This document shows positions 6,805-14,589 of a stretch of DNA of 15,590 bases, one piece after another. Position 1 is the stretch's first letter; each line of letters begins with the position of its first letter. A program made the position numbers and the translations under genes. This stretch comes from an uncultured Candidatus Saccharibacteria bacterium (lineage in GTDB: Bacteria > Patescibacteriota > Saccharimonadia > Saccharimonadales > Saccharimonadaceae): positions 1-15,590 of the forward strand of contig CAMPVQ010000013.1 in NCBI GenBank assembly GCA_946997535.1, read 5' to 3'. The notes below the pieces were generated by a model. The model had not been told where the DNA came from. It did not search any database and was given only the letters and a program-made list of their open reading frames with translations.

Positions 6805-7893
6805 ATGAAAGATGAGTTGACCGCGCGGGTGCGGCAGTTGAGTGAGGCAGTGGCGGCTGCGGCGACGCAGCTGGACTTGCCGGCGCGGCAGGCGGAGCTA
6901 GCCAAGCTGGAGGAGCAGGTGGCGCAGCCGGAGCTGTGGAACGAACCCGAGCGGGCGCAGCGGCTGGTGAAGGAGCTGGCGACCTTGAAGGCCAGCGTGC
7001 AGCCGTGGCTGGTGCTACAGACACAGGCGGCGGATAGCGAGGAGTTGCTTGCGCTGCTTGACGACGAGCTATTGCCTGAGTTTGCGGGGCAAGTTGGCGC
7101 GCTAGAGGCGGAGTACGACAAGCTCAAGCAGCAGATGTTGTTTACTGGCCAGTACGACTTGGGCGACGCCATTTTGCGCCTCAGTGCCGGTGCGGGTGGC
7201 GACGATGCGCAGGACTTCACTGAGATGTTGGAGCGCATGTACCTTCGGTGGGCGGAGCGGCGCGGCTTTAGCGCGCAGGTGATTGAGCGCAGCCCAGGGG
7301 AGCAGGCGGGCGTGAAGACTAGCGTGATTGAGGTTAGCGGCGCGTACGCTTACGGCTGGCTGAAGAGCGAGCACGGCGTGCATCGCTTGGTGCGGCTGAG
7401 TCCGTTTAATGCTGAGTCGCGCGAAACGTCGTTTGCGCTGGTGGAGGTCTTGCCAAAGCTTGACGCGCCCGACGCGGTGAAGATTGACCCATCCGACCTT
7501 CGTATCGATATTTACCGCAGTTCCGGCAAGGGCGGACAGGGCGTCAATACTACCGATTCGGCCGTGCGCGTGACCCACTTGCCGACGGGCATTGTGGTGG
7601 CGATTCAAAACGAGCGGTCGCAGATTCAAAATAAAGAGAAGGCGCTGGAGATTTTGCGGGGCAAGCTCGCCACATTGCAGCTTGAACAGCACGTCAACAG
7701 CATCAGCAAGCTGCGGGCGGGCGAGAGCGCAAGCTGGGGCGCACAGATTCGCAACTATGTACTGCACCCGTACAAGCTGGTGAAGGATACGCGCACCAAG
7801 TATGAGGAGAAGGATACTGACGCCGTGTTTGACGGCAAGATTGACGGCTTTCAGATCGCCTACCTTGAAGCGCAGGCGAAAAGGGCCGCGTAA
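6805..7893 (+). CDS. prfB: Peptide chain release factor 2
   Basis: 362 residues, full length for RF2. It terminates translation at UAA and UGA. The stop-codon-recognition tripeptide SPF is at 199-201 (RF2, not the PxT of RF1), and the catalytic GGQ loop is at 243-245 within SSGKGGQGVN. The N-terminal helical domain is Ala/Glu/Leu-rich, and HGVHRLVRLSPF and SQIQNKEKA are intact. The frame is continuous: the programmed +1 frameshift near codon 25 that autoregulates many prfB genes is absent. The ATG is fixed by the overlapping promoter. prfB often precedes ftsE-ftsX in bacteria; here those genes lie 5 kb downstream. Confidence 0.95.
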   Translation: MKDELTARVRQLSEAVAAAATQLDLPARQAELAKLEEQVAQPELWNEPERAQRLVKELATLKASVQPWLVLQTQAADSEELLALLDDELLPEFAGQVGALEAEYDKLKQQMLFTGQYDLGDAILRLSAGAGGDDAQDFTEMLERMYLRWAERRGFSAQVIERSPGEQAGVKTSVIEVSGAYAYGWLKSEHGVHRLVRLSPFNAESRETSFALVEVLPKLDAPDAVKIDPSDLRIDIYRSSGKGGQGVNTTDSAVRVTHLPTGIVVAIQNERSQIQNKEKALEILRGKLATLQLEQHVNSISKLRAGESASWGAQIRNYVLHPYKLVKDTRTKYEEKDTDAVFDGKIDGFQIAYLEAQAKRAA

Positions 7894-8005
7894 GGCTCGT
7901 GGGGCGACGGCTGAGGTTTATGGGCTGGCAGCCTGAGTTTTGCGGCGGCCGTCTGGGGCACCGCTATCTTAGTTTTTGCATCTCGCAGCCTTGCGCGTGA
8001 AAAAT
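7894..8005. other. Intergenic region after prfB
   Basis: No gene seen. A small hairpin around 7923-7933 (GGCT-GGC-AGCC) is followed by TGAGTTTT and might be a weak prfB terminator. Nothing else recognisable. Confidence 0.3.
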
Positions 8006-8035
8006 TTGGTGAATTTATTACGCCTATGTTATAAT
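8006..8035 (+). promoter_or_regulatory. Promoter of the second phase-variable surface gene
   Basis: TTGGTG (8006-8011), an 18-base spacer ending in TGT, and a perfect TATAAT (8030-8035), making an extended -10. It predicts a start near 8042 and a leader of about 64 bases. Confidence 0.65.
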
Positions 8036-8085
8036 GCAAGTATCTAGCCGTGGTGGCAGAGATAAGCCTAAAGAGGACAATAACC

Positions 8086-8113
8086 AAAAATGGAGGACAA
8101 ACAACATGAATAA
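8086..8113 (+). promoter_or_regulatory. Shared leader with strong Shine-Dalgarno and overlapping mini-ORF
   Basis: AAAAATGGAGGACAAA (8086-8101) recurs exactly at 15546-15561, ahead of another gene start. GGAGG is the ribosome-binding site for ATG 8106, 10 bases downstream. An upstream ATG at 8090 opens a seven-codon frame that covers this site and stops at TAA 8111-8113, overlapping the surface gene start. Whether the mini-ORF is translated is unknown. Confidence 0.5.
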
Positions 8114-10083
8114 ATTACGGCAAACAGCTGCGGGGGGGGGGTAAACTTTTAAGCTCCTTACTTCAAACTATTAAAAGTAGGAGTAAAATAGTTACTTTGG
8201 CGCCTCTGGCGCAAACAGTTAGCCGTAATTTTGTGGCGTTTAGTCTGCTCGCGTTGGCGGTAACCCCATTTATCATTACAACGCCAGCCCACGCGGCGGA
8301 CGATAACACCGTCAGCATTGCCGTCGACCAGAACGCCGCACTAAAGCCTGCTGGCAATATCTACAAAGCTACCACGAACGTCACCGTCAAAACCGGCAAA
8401 CCCTATGGTTTTAATCTTACTATGCAAGCTGATACGTCCGACCTCGTAAACAGTAAAGATTCAACACATAAAATCTCTGCCACCCCAAGCTCCACGCCGA
8501 TTACCCTTAACGCCAACCAGTGGGGCTATTCTCTAAGTAAGTCTGCCACCACTTTCAGCGCCGTCCCAGCAGGTACGCAAGCCATCCCAGCCGTGGTGGC
8601 TGACGTCACCAAGGCTAAGCCAGCAGGTTGTACCAACCCAGCGAGCTGCACGAAGTCCGTTACTTTTGCTGCTAACGTCGATCCAGCCAAATTAGCCAGT
8701 GGCAGTTACAGCACCGCCATCACTTATATCGCCACCGCTAAGCCAGCACCAAAGCCGGTAGATTGGCAGCAGCGTACCGCTAAAACCGACCCATCAGAGA
8801 CCTGCGAAGCGGGCAACACTAATAGCTCTTGCCTCGTCACTCTCGACCGCAACATGATACCAGTTAAGTACACCGGTACCACCACCAACGCCCAATGGAC
8901 CAGCGTCGCCGACCCAGAAGCAGCCAATAGCGGCTGGTACGATTACGCCAACAAACAATGGGCTAATGCTGTTACTGTTAAGCCAGAAGCCCTCAGTAAA
9001 TATCGTGGTTTTAGTAAGGTAGTAGACCAGTCAGATATCCTCGGTTTCTGGGTCTACATCCCACGTTACCGCTACAAGGTACTCCGCTATAGCGGTAGCG
9101 ACCCAGCCGTTCCAGCTCAAAACTTCACCATTGAGTTTGAAAACAAGCAATCTACAAAAGCCATCCCAACTGCCAATGGCACTTGGGCCACTCATCCCGC
9201 CTTCACCTTCGGCACCAAGGAGCTCAATGGCATCTGGTTTGCTAAGTTTGAAACCACTGGCACTACCAGCCAACCAACTGTCTTGCCAAATAAAACCCAT
9301 ATTTCTGGTTATTATAGTGACATGAACTATAAAGTTGGCAACTTCTACTCACTATCTAAAACCTTAGGCGTTAACGACCCACAAAACGTTGGCGGCGGTG
9401 ACTTTACGACCACTCAAAATAATCACCATCTCGCCAAACTCAGTTCTCACATGGTCAATAATAACGACTGGGGTGCGGCTACCTACCTTAGCGCCAGTAA
9501 GTATGGTTCCGGTTATAACGGTGTTCAAATAAACGCCAACGGTGCAGAGCATAGCCGTAGTGACAGTACTACCGGTTGCGGTCCACAAGCTAGCGGTAAT
9601 ACCAGTAGATACGATGATTCTGGCACTCTTGGCACTCCACAAGCCTGTGGCAATCCAGACCGTGCCTACAACGGCACCCTTGGCCAACTCGCAAGTACTA
9701 CTAACAATCCAACCGGCATCTACGACATGTCTGGTGGTGGTTGGGAATACGTCGCAGCTAGCTACACCAGTAACTTAAACAACTCCAATACCGACGAATA
9801 CTTTGACCCTAACGCCGCTCATCCACCATATGTCAACACATACAACTTCAGTAACCCAAATAGCTGTACTTTCGCTACCTGCGGCGGACAAGCCCTCTAT
9901 GAGACAGCTCCATGGAATAATAATTTCATGTACTTCGTAACGCCCTCCTTTCCTTGGTTCGGCCGGGGCGGCGCCTATTTCAATGGTTCGGGCGCCGGTT
10001 TATTCCATGCCAGTGATGGCGATAGTATCGCCACCAGTGGCAGCGCGTTTCGCGTGGCTCTCATTCCTGTCGTGCAAAATTAA
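8106..10083 (+). CDS. Phase-variable secreted surface protein with C-type-lectin/FGE-like domain; printed sequence is in the OFF frame
   Basis: ATG 8106 has a good GGAGG site, but with the 10 Gs at 8132-8141 its frame ends at TAA 8142-8144 after 12 codons. The long body (in frame from the end of the G run to TAA 10081-10083) is one register away. With 9 or 12 Gs the frames join without a stop, giving 658 or 659 residues. The joined protein starts MNKLRQTAAGGGKLL, continues through a basic N-region to FVAFSLLALAVTPFIITTP, and is probably cleaved at AHA/ADD. The TTG at 8197 could start the body but has no ribosome site and loses the basic N-region. The domains follow the first copy: a beta-sandwich-like module, Cys pair CEAGNTNSSC, WVYIPRYRYK, GIWFAKFE, TTGCGP, GIYDMSGGGWEY, CTFATCGG, and RGG...GSGAGLF...AFRVAL. 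There is no cell-wall anchor signal. Ligand unknown. Confidence 0.85.
8132..8141 (+). repeat. 10-G slippage tract inside the 5' coding region
   Basis: Ten consecutive Gs begin within the ninth codon after ATG 8106. Register analysis: 10 Gs (or 13) lead directly to TAA, 11 Gs reach TAA a few codons later, and 9 or 12 Gs open the full reading frame. This is the standard layout of translational phase variation by slipped-strand mispairing. Confidence 0.9.
9934..10080 (+). other. Variable-region-like 3' block of the second surface gene
   Basis: The last 49 codons begin at TTCGTAACG as in copy 1. G+C rises from 26/60 (9901-9960) to 38/60 (9961-10020) and 33/60 (10021-10080). The positions differing from copy 1 are CCC, TTT, GGC, GCC, TTC, AAT, CAT, AGT, GAT, GAT, AGT, ATC, ACC, AGT, GGC and AGC, all ending in C or T. 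Framework codons differ only synonymously. This fits a DGR-type target; no template is in view. Confidence 0.5.
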
Positions 10084-10092
10084 ATTCCTTGT

Positions 10093-10107
10093 GGAGGCAT
10101 TGCCTCC
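10093..10107 (+). repeat. Hairpin just after the second surface gene
   Basis: GGAGGC-ATT-GCCTCC begins ten bases after the stop and has no T run behind it. It occupies the same relative place as the inverted repeat at 2158-2185 behind the first copy, though the sequences differ. Either a weak terminator or a structural element of the variable block. Confidence 0.55.
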
Positions 10108-10164
10108 GTGTACTTGGCCGGGGCAAGAGATGAGGCGAGGCTTTCAGAGCATTGGGCGTTTGCG

Positions 10165-10198
10165 CTGCCGACTAGCCAGCTATTCGACTAGCCGGCAG
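10165..10198. repeat. Imperfect inverted repeat with internal direct repeat
   Basis: CTGCCG-A-CTAG pairs with CTAG-C-CGGCAG around a 12-base loop, and CGACTAGCC occurs twice (10169-10177 and 10185-10193). No T run follows. The rest of 10108-10312 holds no gene or RNA that I recognise. Confidence 0.45.
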
Positions 10199-10312
10199 TA
10201 TGGGTTGGCGGCTGGCGATGGGGCGGGGGTGATGTTCTCAACTCATATTCTTACGTTCCACACTCTCCCGCCGCAGCCCCTCGTTTTCCACAACTTTTTT
10301 GGCTCAAAGTAC

Positions 10313-10341
10313 TTGAAATCACTAAGCGTATGCGTTATACT
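10313..10341 (+). promoter_or_regulatory. Sigma-70-type promoter of the sortase-ftsE-ftsX operon
   Basis: TTGAAA (10313-10318), a 17-base spacer and TATACT (10336-10341) are close to consensus with ideal spacing. It predicts a start near 10348 and is the only promoter I see ahead of the three coupled genes downstream. Confidence 0.75.
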
Positions 10342-10354
10342 TATTGCATAGTCT

Positions 10355-10414
10355 GGAGACAAACATGACTAAGGTTATATTAGGTGTAATATTTAAAATA
10401 GGAGACAAACATGA
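10355..10414 (+). repeat. Direct repeat of ribosome site plus start codon
   Basis: GGAGACAAACATGA occurs at 10355-10368 and 10401-10414, spaced by 46 bases, so two initiation sites of equal strength lie in tandem ahead of the sortase gene. Confidence 0.7.
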
Positions 10415-10418
10415 ATAA
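10365..10418 (+). CDS. Short upstream ORF (17 codons) overlapping the sortase start
   Basis: The frame encodes MTKVILGVIFKIGDKHE. It starts at ATG 10365 behind GGAGAC and ends at TAA 10416-10418, three codons into the sortase gene in another register. Its start region (GGAGACAAACATGA, 10355-10368) is an exact copy of the sortase start region (10401-10414). It may be a leader peptide that couples or tunes sortase translation, or just a by-product of a duplicated ribosome site. It resembles nothing known to me. Confidence 0.4.
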   Translation: MTKVILGVIFKIGDKHE

Positions 10419-12840
10419 TGGCGTAGTATCTGGCTCTGGCAGGCTAGATCTAAATGCCTCTGCTTTAGCAGCGGCGCGCCGTCGGTTGACTGGTGGGGAC
10501 GACCAAAGACTAGACGGTAATGGCATCATCTATGATGTCGAACATCAATCACAAACTACAGAAAAGGAGCGCATTTTGCGCACTTTGGCACAAATGGATG
10601 GCCGCTCAAGTGTGCGGAACAATGCCACCGCGCACACGCAAGCCGTAATGCGCCGTCGTGCCGCCGTGCAACAGCGTGCGTTGAATGTTAATCGCGTGGC
10701 GAATTCAGCCAGCTTGACTAATCATGTAGGGCAGGTGAATGCTGCCGCTTTGCGCGCTGCTCAGCCAGAGCGACCAGCCGCCTCTGTTGCGCGCGCTACT
10801 AGCAGTGTCAATCACGCGGCTCAGCCGGTACCTTCAGTGTACGCCGGTGTGCCACTGGTGCACCGCGCCGGTTTAGCACAGTCACGCCCAGCTGCCCATG
10901 CCGTCGAGTCGGCCGCGCCAGCCAAGGTTGCAGCCGAGACCCCAGATGTTATTAAAGCCGCGCTCCGCAAGCTTAACGCTGCCGGCGCCCATGATACTAA
11001 TTCCGTAAATGTCGCCAGCACTGCTAGTGCTGCCCGCAACACTCAGGCCGCTACCACTGTAGCTGCCCATGCTAAGTCATCAGCTAGCGCCGTGCCAGCC
11101 GCCGCTAGCCGTGCTATCTCAGTCAAGTCTCATGCCACTTCAACTGCGCCAGCTGCTCAAACTGCCCAGCGTGCCGCCTCAGCCGCTTCAGCTAAAACCG
11201 CTGTCGTCGCGCCGGCTACTCAGTTCCCAAAGATTAGCCAGCATCGCGGTCGCATCGCCGACACCGCGCCACTCGCGCTGCGTTCCGTTTTCGGCGCCGG
11301 TGCTGCCGCTTATCCTGCCAGCTACCGCGTCGCCTCGACAGTTGCGCCCGAAGCCAAGCCAGCTCAGCCAGCCGCGCCAGCTAAGGCTCAAGCTCAAGCC
11401 GCTAAAGCTGCCCCAGTAGCCCAAGTCGCTCAGCCGGTTGACGACTTCATGCCAGATTTTATCGACTTTGCTACCGAAGCGGAAACCAAGCCAGCTAAGG
11501 CTGCCGCTCACACAGCAGAGGCGACTTCAGACACTAAGACTGCCAAGACCACCAAGGCTAAGGCTACTCCAGAGGCCGCCGAAGCTAAATCAGCCGCTAA
11601 GTCAGAAACCAATCCAGCCAAGGCGAAGACTGAAGCCAAGAAGCCAGCCGTGACTGCCGCCAGCGACCCATTCGCGCCGCTCAACCTCGGCCATGAGACG
11701 CTGAAGCAATCCGTGAAGGACAAGGCCAAGGCCAGTCTTGCCAAGGTGAAGCACGCCGCCAAGTCTGCTCATAGCAAAGTGAAGCAGAGCACCAAGCACG
11801 CTGCTGCTAAACTCAAGGCTATCAAGGTTGTTAAGCCGACCCTTAAGCGCGCCACCAAGGCCACCAAGTCGGTTGCGAAGGCTACTCGCGCCGCCCAGCC
11901 GGTCGCCCAAGCCGCCAGCATCGCCACCTCAGTTGCCGCCGCCGCAGCACAGCCGCAGCTTGCCATGGCTACCGCTGCTACCACTGGCGCTACTAGTGTA
12001 ACTCGTGCCACCAACACTGCCGCTCATACGGCTCACAAGGCCACCCCGAACATCGCCAAGGCCGCGCCATTTAGTATTGCCAGCGACGGTGCCGCTGTCA
12101 TCGCGCAGCCGAACTTCTTCGACCGCCTCGCCAGCACCAAGATTGCTTTCAGCTTTAAGTTCAATCGTGCTCGCACCATGATGATTGTCCGCTATGTTGC
12201 CATCGCCATCGTGCTCGGCGCTAGTGCCTACCTTGCGTGGGATACATACAATACTAACCGCGGCGTCCAGAGCAGCTTTGAGAGCCCAGCGCAGGCGATG
12301 TCGATTGCCGGCGTCAACCCAGCCACGGCCGACCAGACTGCGGTGAGTAACAACGACCGTCAGGCTTACACGGTTGCTGCCGACTTGCCGCGCATTATCA
12401 ACATCCCAGCCATCAACGTCACCGCGCGTGTCCGCACCGTGGGCGTGAACAGCCGGGGCGACATCGACACGCCGAAGAACCTCAACGATACCGCGTGGTA
12501 TGACGGTTCATCCAAGCCAAATCAGGAGGGGCAGGTGTTCATCGATGGCCACACTTCATTCAGTCGCAACATCGCTGCCGCCTTCAACGACCTTAATAAA
12601 GTTCACGACGGCGACCAAATCTTTATCGAAACCGGCAACGGCGCTAAGTTCCGCTACCGTGTGACCGGTGTGGAGACGGTGGACGCCAATAAAGTCGACA
12701 TGGGTAAGGTACTAAACACCCAAGACGGTGCCCACAAGGGCTTGACGCTGATGACTTGCACCGGCACCTTTAACTACCGCACGCAAACCGCCGACAAGCG
12801 TTTGATTGTCTACGCCGTGCAGGAGGAAGATAGGTCTTAA
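10411..12840 (+). CDS. Sortase-domain membrane protein with a very long Ala/Lys-rich N-terminal region
   Basis: 809 residues. The C-terminal third is a sortase: His714 in DGHTS, Cys783 in LMTCTG and Arg797 in ADKRLIV form the catalytic set, after the typical IPAINVTARV strand. Sortases cleave a sorting signal and attach proteins to cell-surface acceptors. The single membrane segment is at about 592-612, so the 590 residues before it should be cytoplasmic. That part is low-complexity Ala/Lys/Pro/Thr. Residues 431-493 carry about twenty Lys/Arg and one Asp, like a histone H1 tail, and residues about 350-420 are mixed-charge. Usual sortases have only a short N-terminus. The stop overlaps the ftsE start (TAATG). 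Neither large surface protein has an LPxTG-type signal, so the substrate is unknown. The class is not certain; it looks closest to classes D-F. Confidence 0.85.
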   Translation: MNNGVVSGSGRLDLNASALAAARRRLTGGDDQRLDGNGIIYDVEHQSQTTEKERILRTLAQMDGRSSVRNNATAHTQAVMRRRAAVQQRALNVNRVANSASLTNHVGQVNAAALRAAQPERPAASVARATSSVNHAAQPVPSVYAGVPLVHRAGLAQSRPAAHAVESAAPAKVAAETPDVIKAALRKLNAAGAHDTNSVNVASTASAARNTQAATTVAAHAKSSASAVPAAASRAISVKSHATSTAPAAQTAQRAASAASAKTAVVAPATQFPKISQHRGRIADTAPLALRSVFGAGAAAYPASYRVASTVAPEAKPAQPAAPAKAQAQAAKAAPVAQVAQPVDDFMPDFIDFATEAETKPAKAAAHTAEATSDTKTAKTTKAKATPEAAEAKSAAKSETNPAKAKTEAKKPAVTAASDPFAPLNLGHETLKQSVKDKAKASLAKVKHAAKSAHSKVKQSTKHAAAKLKAIKVVKPTLKRATKATKSVAKATRAAQPVAQAASIATSVAAAAAQPQLAMATAATTGATSVTRATNTAAHTAHKATPNIAKAAPFSIASDGAAVIAQPNFFDRLASTKIAFSFKFNRARTMMIVRYVAIAIVLGASAYLAWDTYNTNRGVQSSFESPAQAMSIAGVNPATADQTAVSNNDRQAYTVAADLPRIINIPAINVTARVRTVGVNSRGDIDTPKNLNDTAWYDGSSKPNQEGQVFIDGHTSFSRNIAAAFNDLNKVHDGDQIFIETGNGAKFRYRVTGVETVDANKVDMGKVLNTQDGAHKGLTLMTCTGTFNYRTQTADKRLIVYAVQEEDRS

Positions 12841-13559
12841 TGGCTAGGTCAATGATTTTGCTGGATCGGGTGAGCAAGCGCTACGACGCGGGCTCGCCGC
12901 TGGCACTTGACCGAGTGAGCGTGAGCATTGCGCCGCGTGAGTTTGCGATTATTATTGGTGCGTCAGGGGCGGGCAAGTCGACCTTGCTGCGCATGTTGAC
13001 CCGCGAAGAGAAGCCTGACAGTGGCAAGGTGGTGGTCGGCGGTATCGATTACGACAGCCTTGACGACCGCGACATCCCGCTGCTGCGCCGCCGCATTGGC
13101 GTGATTTTTCAGGACTTCAAGCTCTTGCCGAATCGTACCGTGTTTGAGAACGTGGCGTTGTCGCTTGAGATTTCCGGCCACAGCAATAAAGAGATAAAGG
13201 ACAGCGTGCCGCGTATGCTGGAGCTCGTTGGCCTTAGGGGTAAGGAGCATAAGTTCCCGCGCCAGCTCTCTGGTGGCGAGAAGCAGCGCGTGGCGATTGC
13301 TCGCGCTATGGTGCGCCAACCAAAGATTTTGTTTGCTGACGAGCCGACCGGCAACCTTGACAGCAAGAACACGTGGGAGATTGTAAAGCTGCTGGTAAAG
13401 ATTAACCGCTTTGGCACTACCGTGGTGCTGATTACGCATTCCGACGCCATTGTGCGCCGTCTCAACACTCGTACCATCAAGCTGAGTCATGGGCAGGTGG
13501 TGCTTGACGTGGAGCACGGCGGGGAAGTTGATCTCAAGAAGGAGCAAGAAGATGTCTGA
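12840..13559 (+). CDS. ftsE: Cell-division ABC transporter ATP-binding protein FtsE
   Basis: 239 residues. FtsE is the cytoplasmic ATPase of the FtsEX complex, which controls peptidoglycan hydrolases at the division septum. Walker A GASGAGKST is at 40-48, the Q-loop Gln at 91 in FQDFKLLPNRTVFENVAL, the signature LSGGEKQR at 143-150, Walker B ILFADEP at 163-169 with Glu168, and the H-loop His at 200. The family-specific start LLDRVSKRY is intact. ATG 12840 shares its A with the sortase stop codon, and AGGAGG lies 13 bases upstream. ftsX begins inside its 3' end, so the subunits are translationally coupled. Confidence 0.95.
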   Translation: MARSMILLDRVSKRYDAGSPLALDRVSVSIAPREFAIIIGASGAGKSTLLRMLTREEKPDSGKVVVGGIDYDSLDDRDIPLLRRRIGVIFQDFKLLPNRTVFENVALSLEISGHSNKEIKDSVPRMLELVGLRGKEHKFPRQLSGGEKQRVAIARAMVRQPKILFADEPTGNLDSKNTWEIVKLLVKINRFGTTVVLITHSDAIVRRLNTRTIKLSHGQVVLDVEHGGEVDLKKEQEDV

Positions 13560-14547
13560 CGCTACGAAGATTATTAAGAAGCGCTTGGTTAACCCGCAGC
13601 GCCGCCGCACTTTGCTCACCATGCAGCGCGTCTTTAGTTACGGTGTGCGCAACTTTTCTCGTAACGCGTGGTTGACCGTGGCGGCCACAGTGGTGATGGT
13701 GATTACTCTCACCGTGGTGTTTATCACCGGCATCGCCAGCTCGGTGCTTGAGGAGACCATTGAGGCGCAGAAGGCCAAAATGGATCTTTCGCTTTACATT
13801 AAGCCAGAGGCGAAGCGCACGGTGCTCGACCAGTTGGCGGAGTTGATTCGCCATCAGCCAAATGTGACCAATGTTTCGGTGTCGACTTCAGAGGCGGAGC
13901 ATGATAAGTTTATTGAGAGTAATAAGACTAACCAGACCGTGTTGGAGGGCTTGCAAGTGGTAGCGGAGTCGGGCGTAAAGATGAATTTGCCGGCCGTGAT
14001 CCACATTAAGCTAGACGACTACAGCAAGCGCGATGCGCTAGAGAAGTATGTGGCGCAGCAGGGGCTGTTTAAGGCTTGGGTTGACCACAGTAGTATGTCG
14101 GCGCGCGACATTGAAGCACGGCAAAATACCATCAAGCAGCTCGCGGACATTATGAAGTACGCCAGCAAGGTGGGGCTGATTGTGGCAGCCATCTTTGTGG
14201 CAATTTCCGTGCTGATTATCTTCAACACTATCCGTATGACCATCTTTAGCCGTCGCGACGAGATTGCTATGATGCGCGCCATTGGGGCGGACAACTATTT
14301 TATTCGCGGGCCGTTCCTCGTAGAAGCGGAGTTGTACGGCGTGATTGCCGGCGTGCTGACTGTGGCCGCGGGCTACCTACTATTGCTCTATATCTTGCCA
14401 AATATGCGCAACTATATCACTGTTGACCACACGGGTGCCATGTTCCGCCAGTGGTGGTGGCTGGTAATGCTTGGCATGATGGCGGCTGGCTGGCTGATTG
14501 GCAACATTTCCGCCCGCCTCGCCATCCACCGCTACATGAAGTGGTAG
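13552..14547 (+). CDS. ftsX: Cell-division ABC transporter permease FtsX
   Basis: 331 residues from ATG 13552, which overlaps the end of ftsE by eight bases and has AAGGAG seven bases upstream; the frame is open further back but lies within ftsE. Topology is typical: a basic cytoplasmic N-terminus, TM1 at about 39-62, an extracellular domain of about 140 residues, then TM2 (205-226), TM3 (262-283) and TM4 (301-321). The conserved segment NTIRMTIFSRRDEIAMMRAIGA follows TM2. With FtsE it transmits a division signal across the membrane to murein hydrolases or their activators. No strong terminator follows directly. Confidence 0.93.
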   Translation: MSDATKIIKKRLVNPQRRRTLLTMQRVFSYGVRNFSRNAWLTVAATVVMVITLTVVFITGIASSVLEETIEAQKAKMDLSLYIKPEAKRTVLDQLAELIRHQPNVTNVSVSTSEAEHDKFIESNKTNQTVLEGLQVVAESGVKMNLPAVIHIKLDDYSKRDALEKYVAQQGLFKAWVDHSSMSARDIEARQNTIKQLADIMKYASKVGLIVAAIFVAISVLIIFNTIRMTIFSRRDEIAMMRAIGADNYFIRGPFLVEAELYGVIAGVLTVAAGYLLLLYILPNMRNYITVDHTGAMFRQWWWLVMLGMMAAGWLIGNISARLAIHRYMKW

Positions 14548-14589
14548 GGGCAGAAAGGCCTCTCCTAATTATTGTTGCTATATGAGTAG

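Noticed and set aside
6805..6900. Programmed frameshift in prfB
   Set aside because: The RF2 frame is continuous from the ATG, and there is no CTTTGA-type slip site or internal stop.
8197..8199. TTG 8197 as the real start of the second surface protein
   Set aside because: It has no ribosome-binding site, would drop the basic N-region, and ignores homology to copy 1, which continues upstream to the G tract.
9983..10351. 122-residue plus-strand frame after the second surface gene
   Set aside because: It starts inside the surface gene in another register, has no ribosome site, and runs through hairpins and the sortase promoter; it looks like a shadow frame.
10411..12180. Ala-rich region as a frame-shifted or non-coding artefact
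   Set aside because: The frame is open for over 590 codons with consistent codon preference (CCA, GCC, AAG), starts at a good ribosome site and leads into an intact sortase, so it is real coding sequence.
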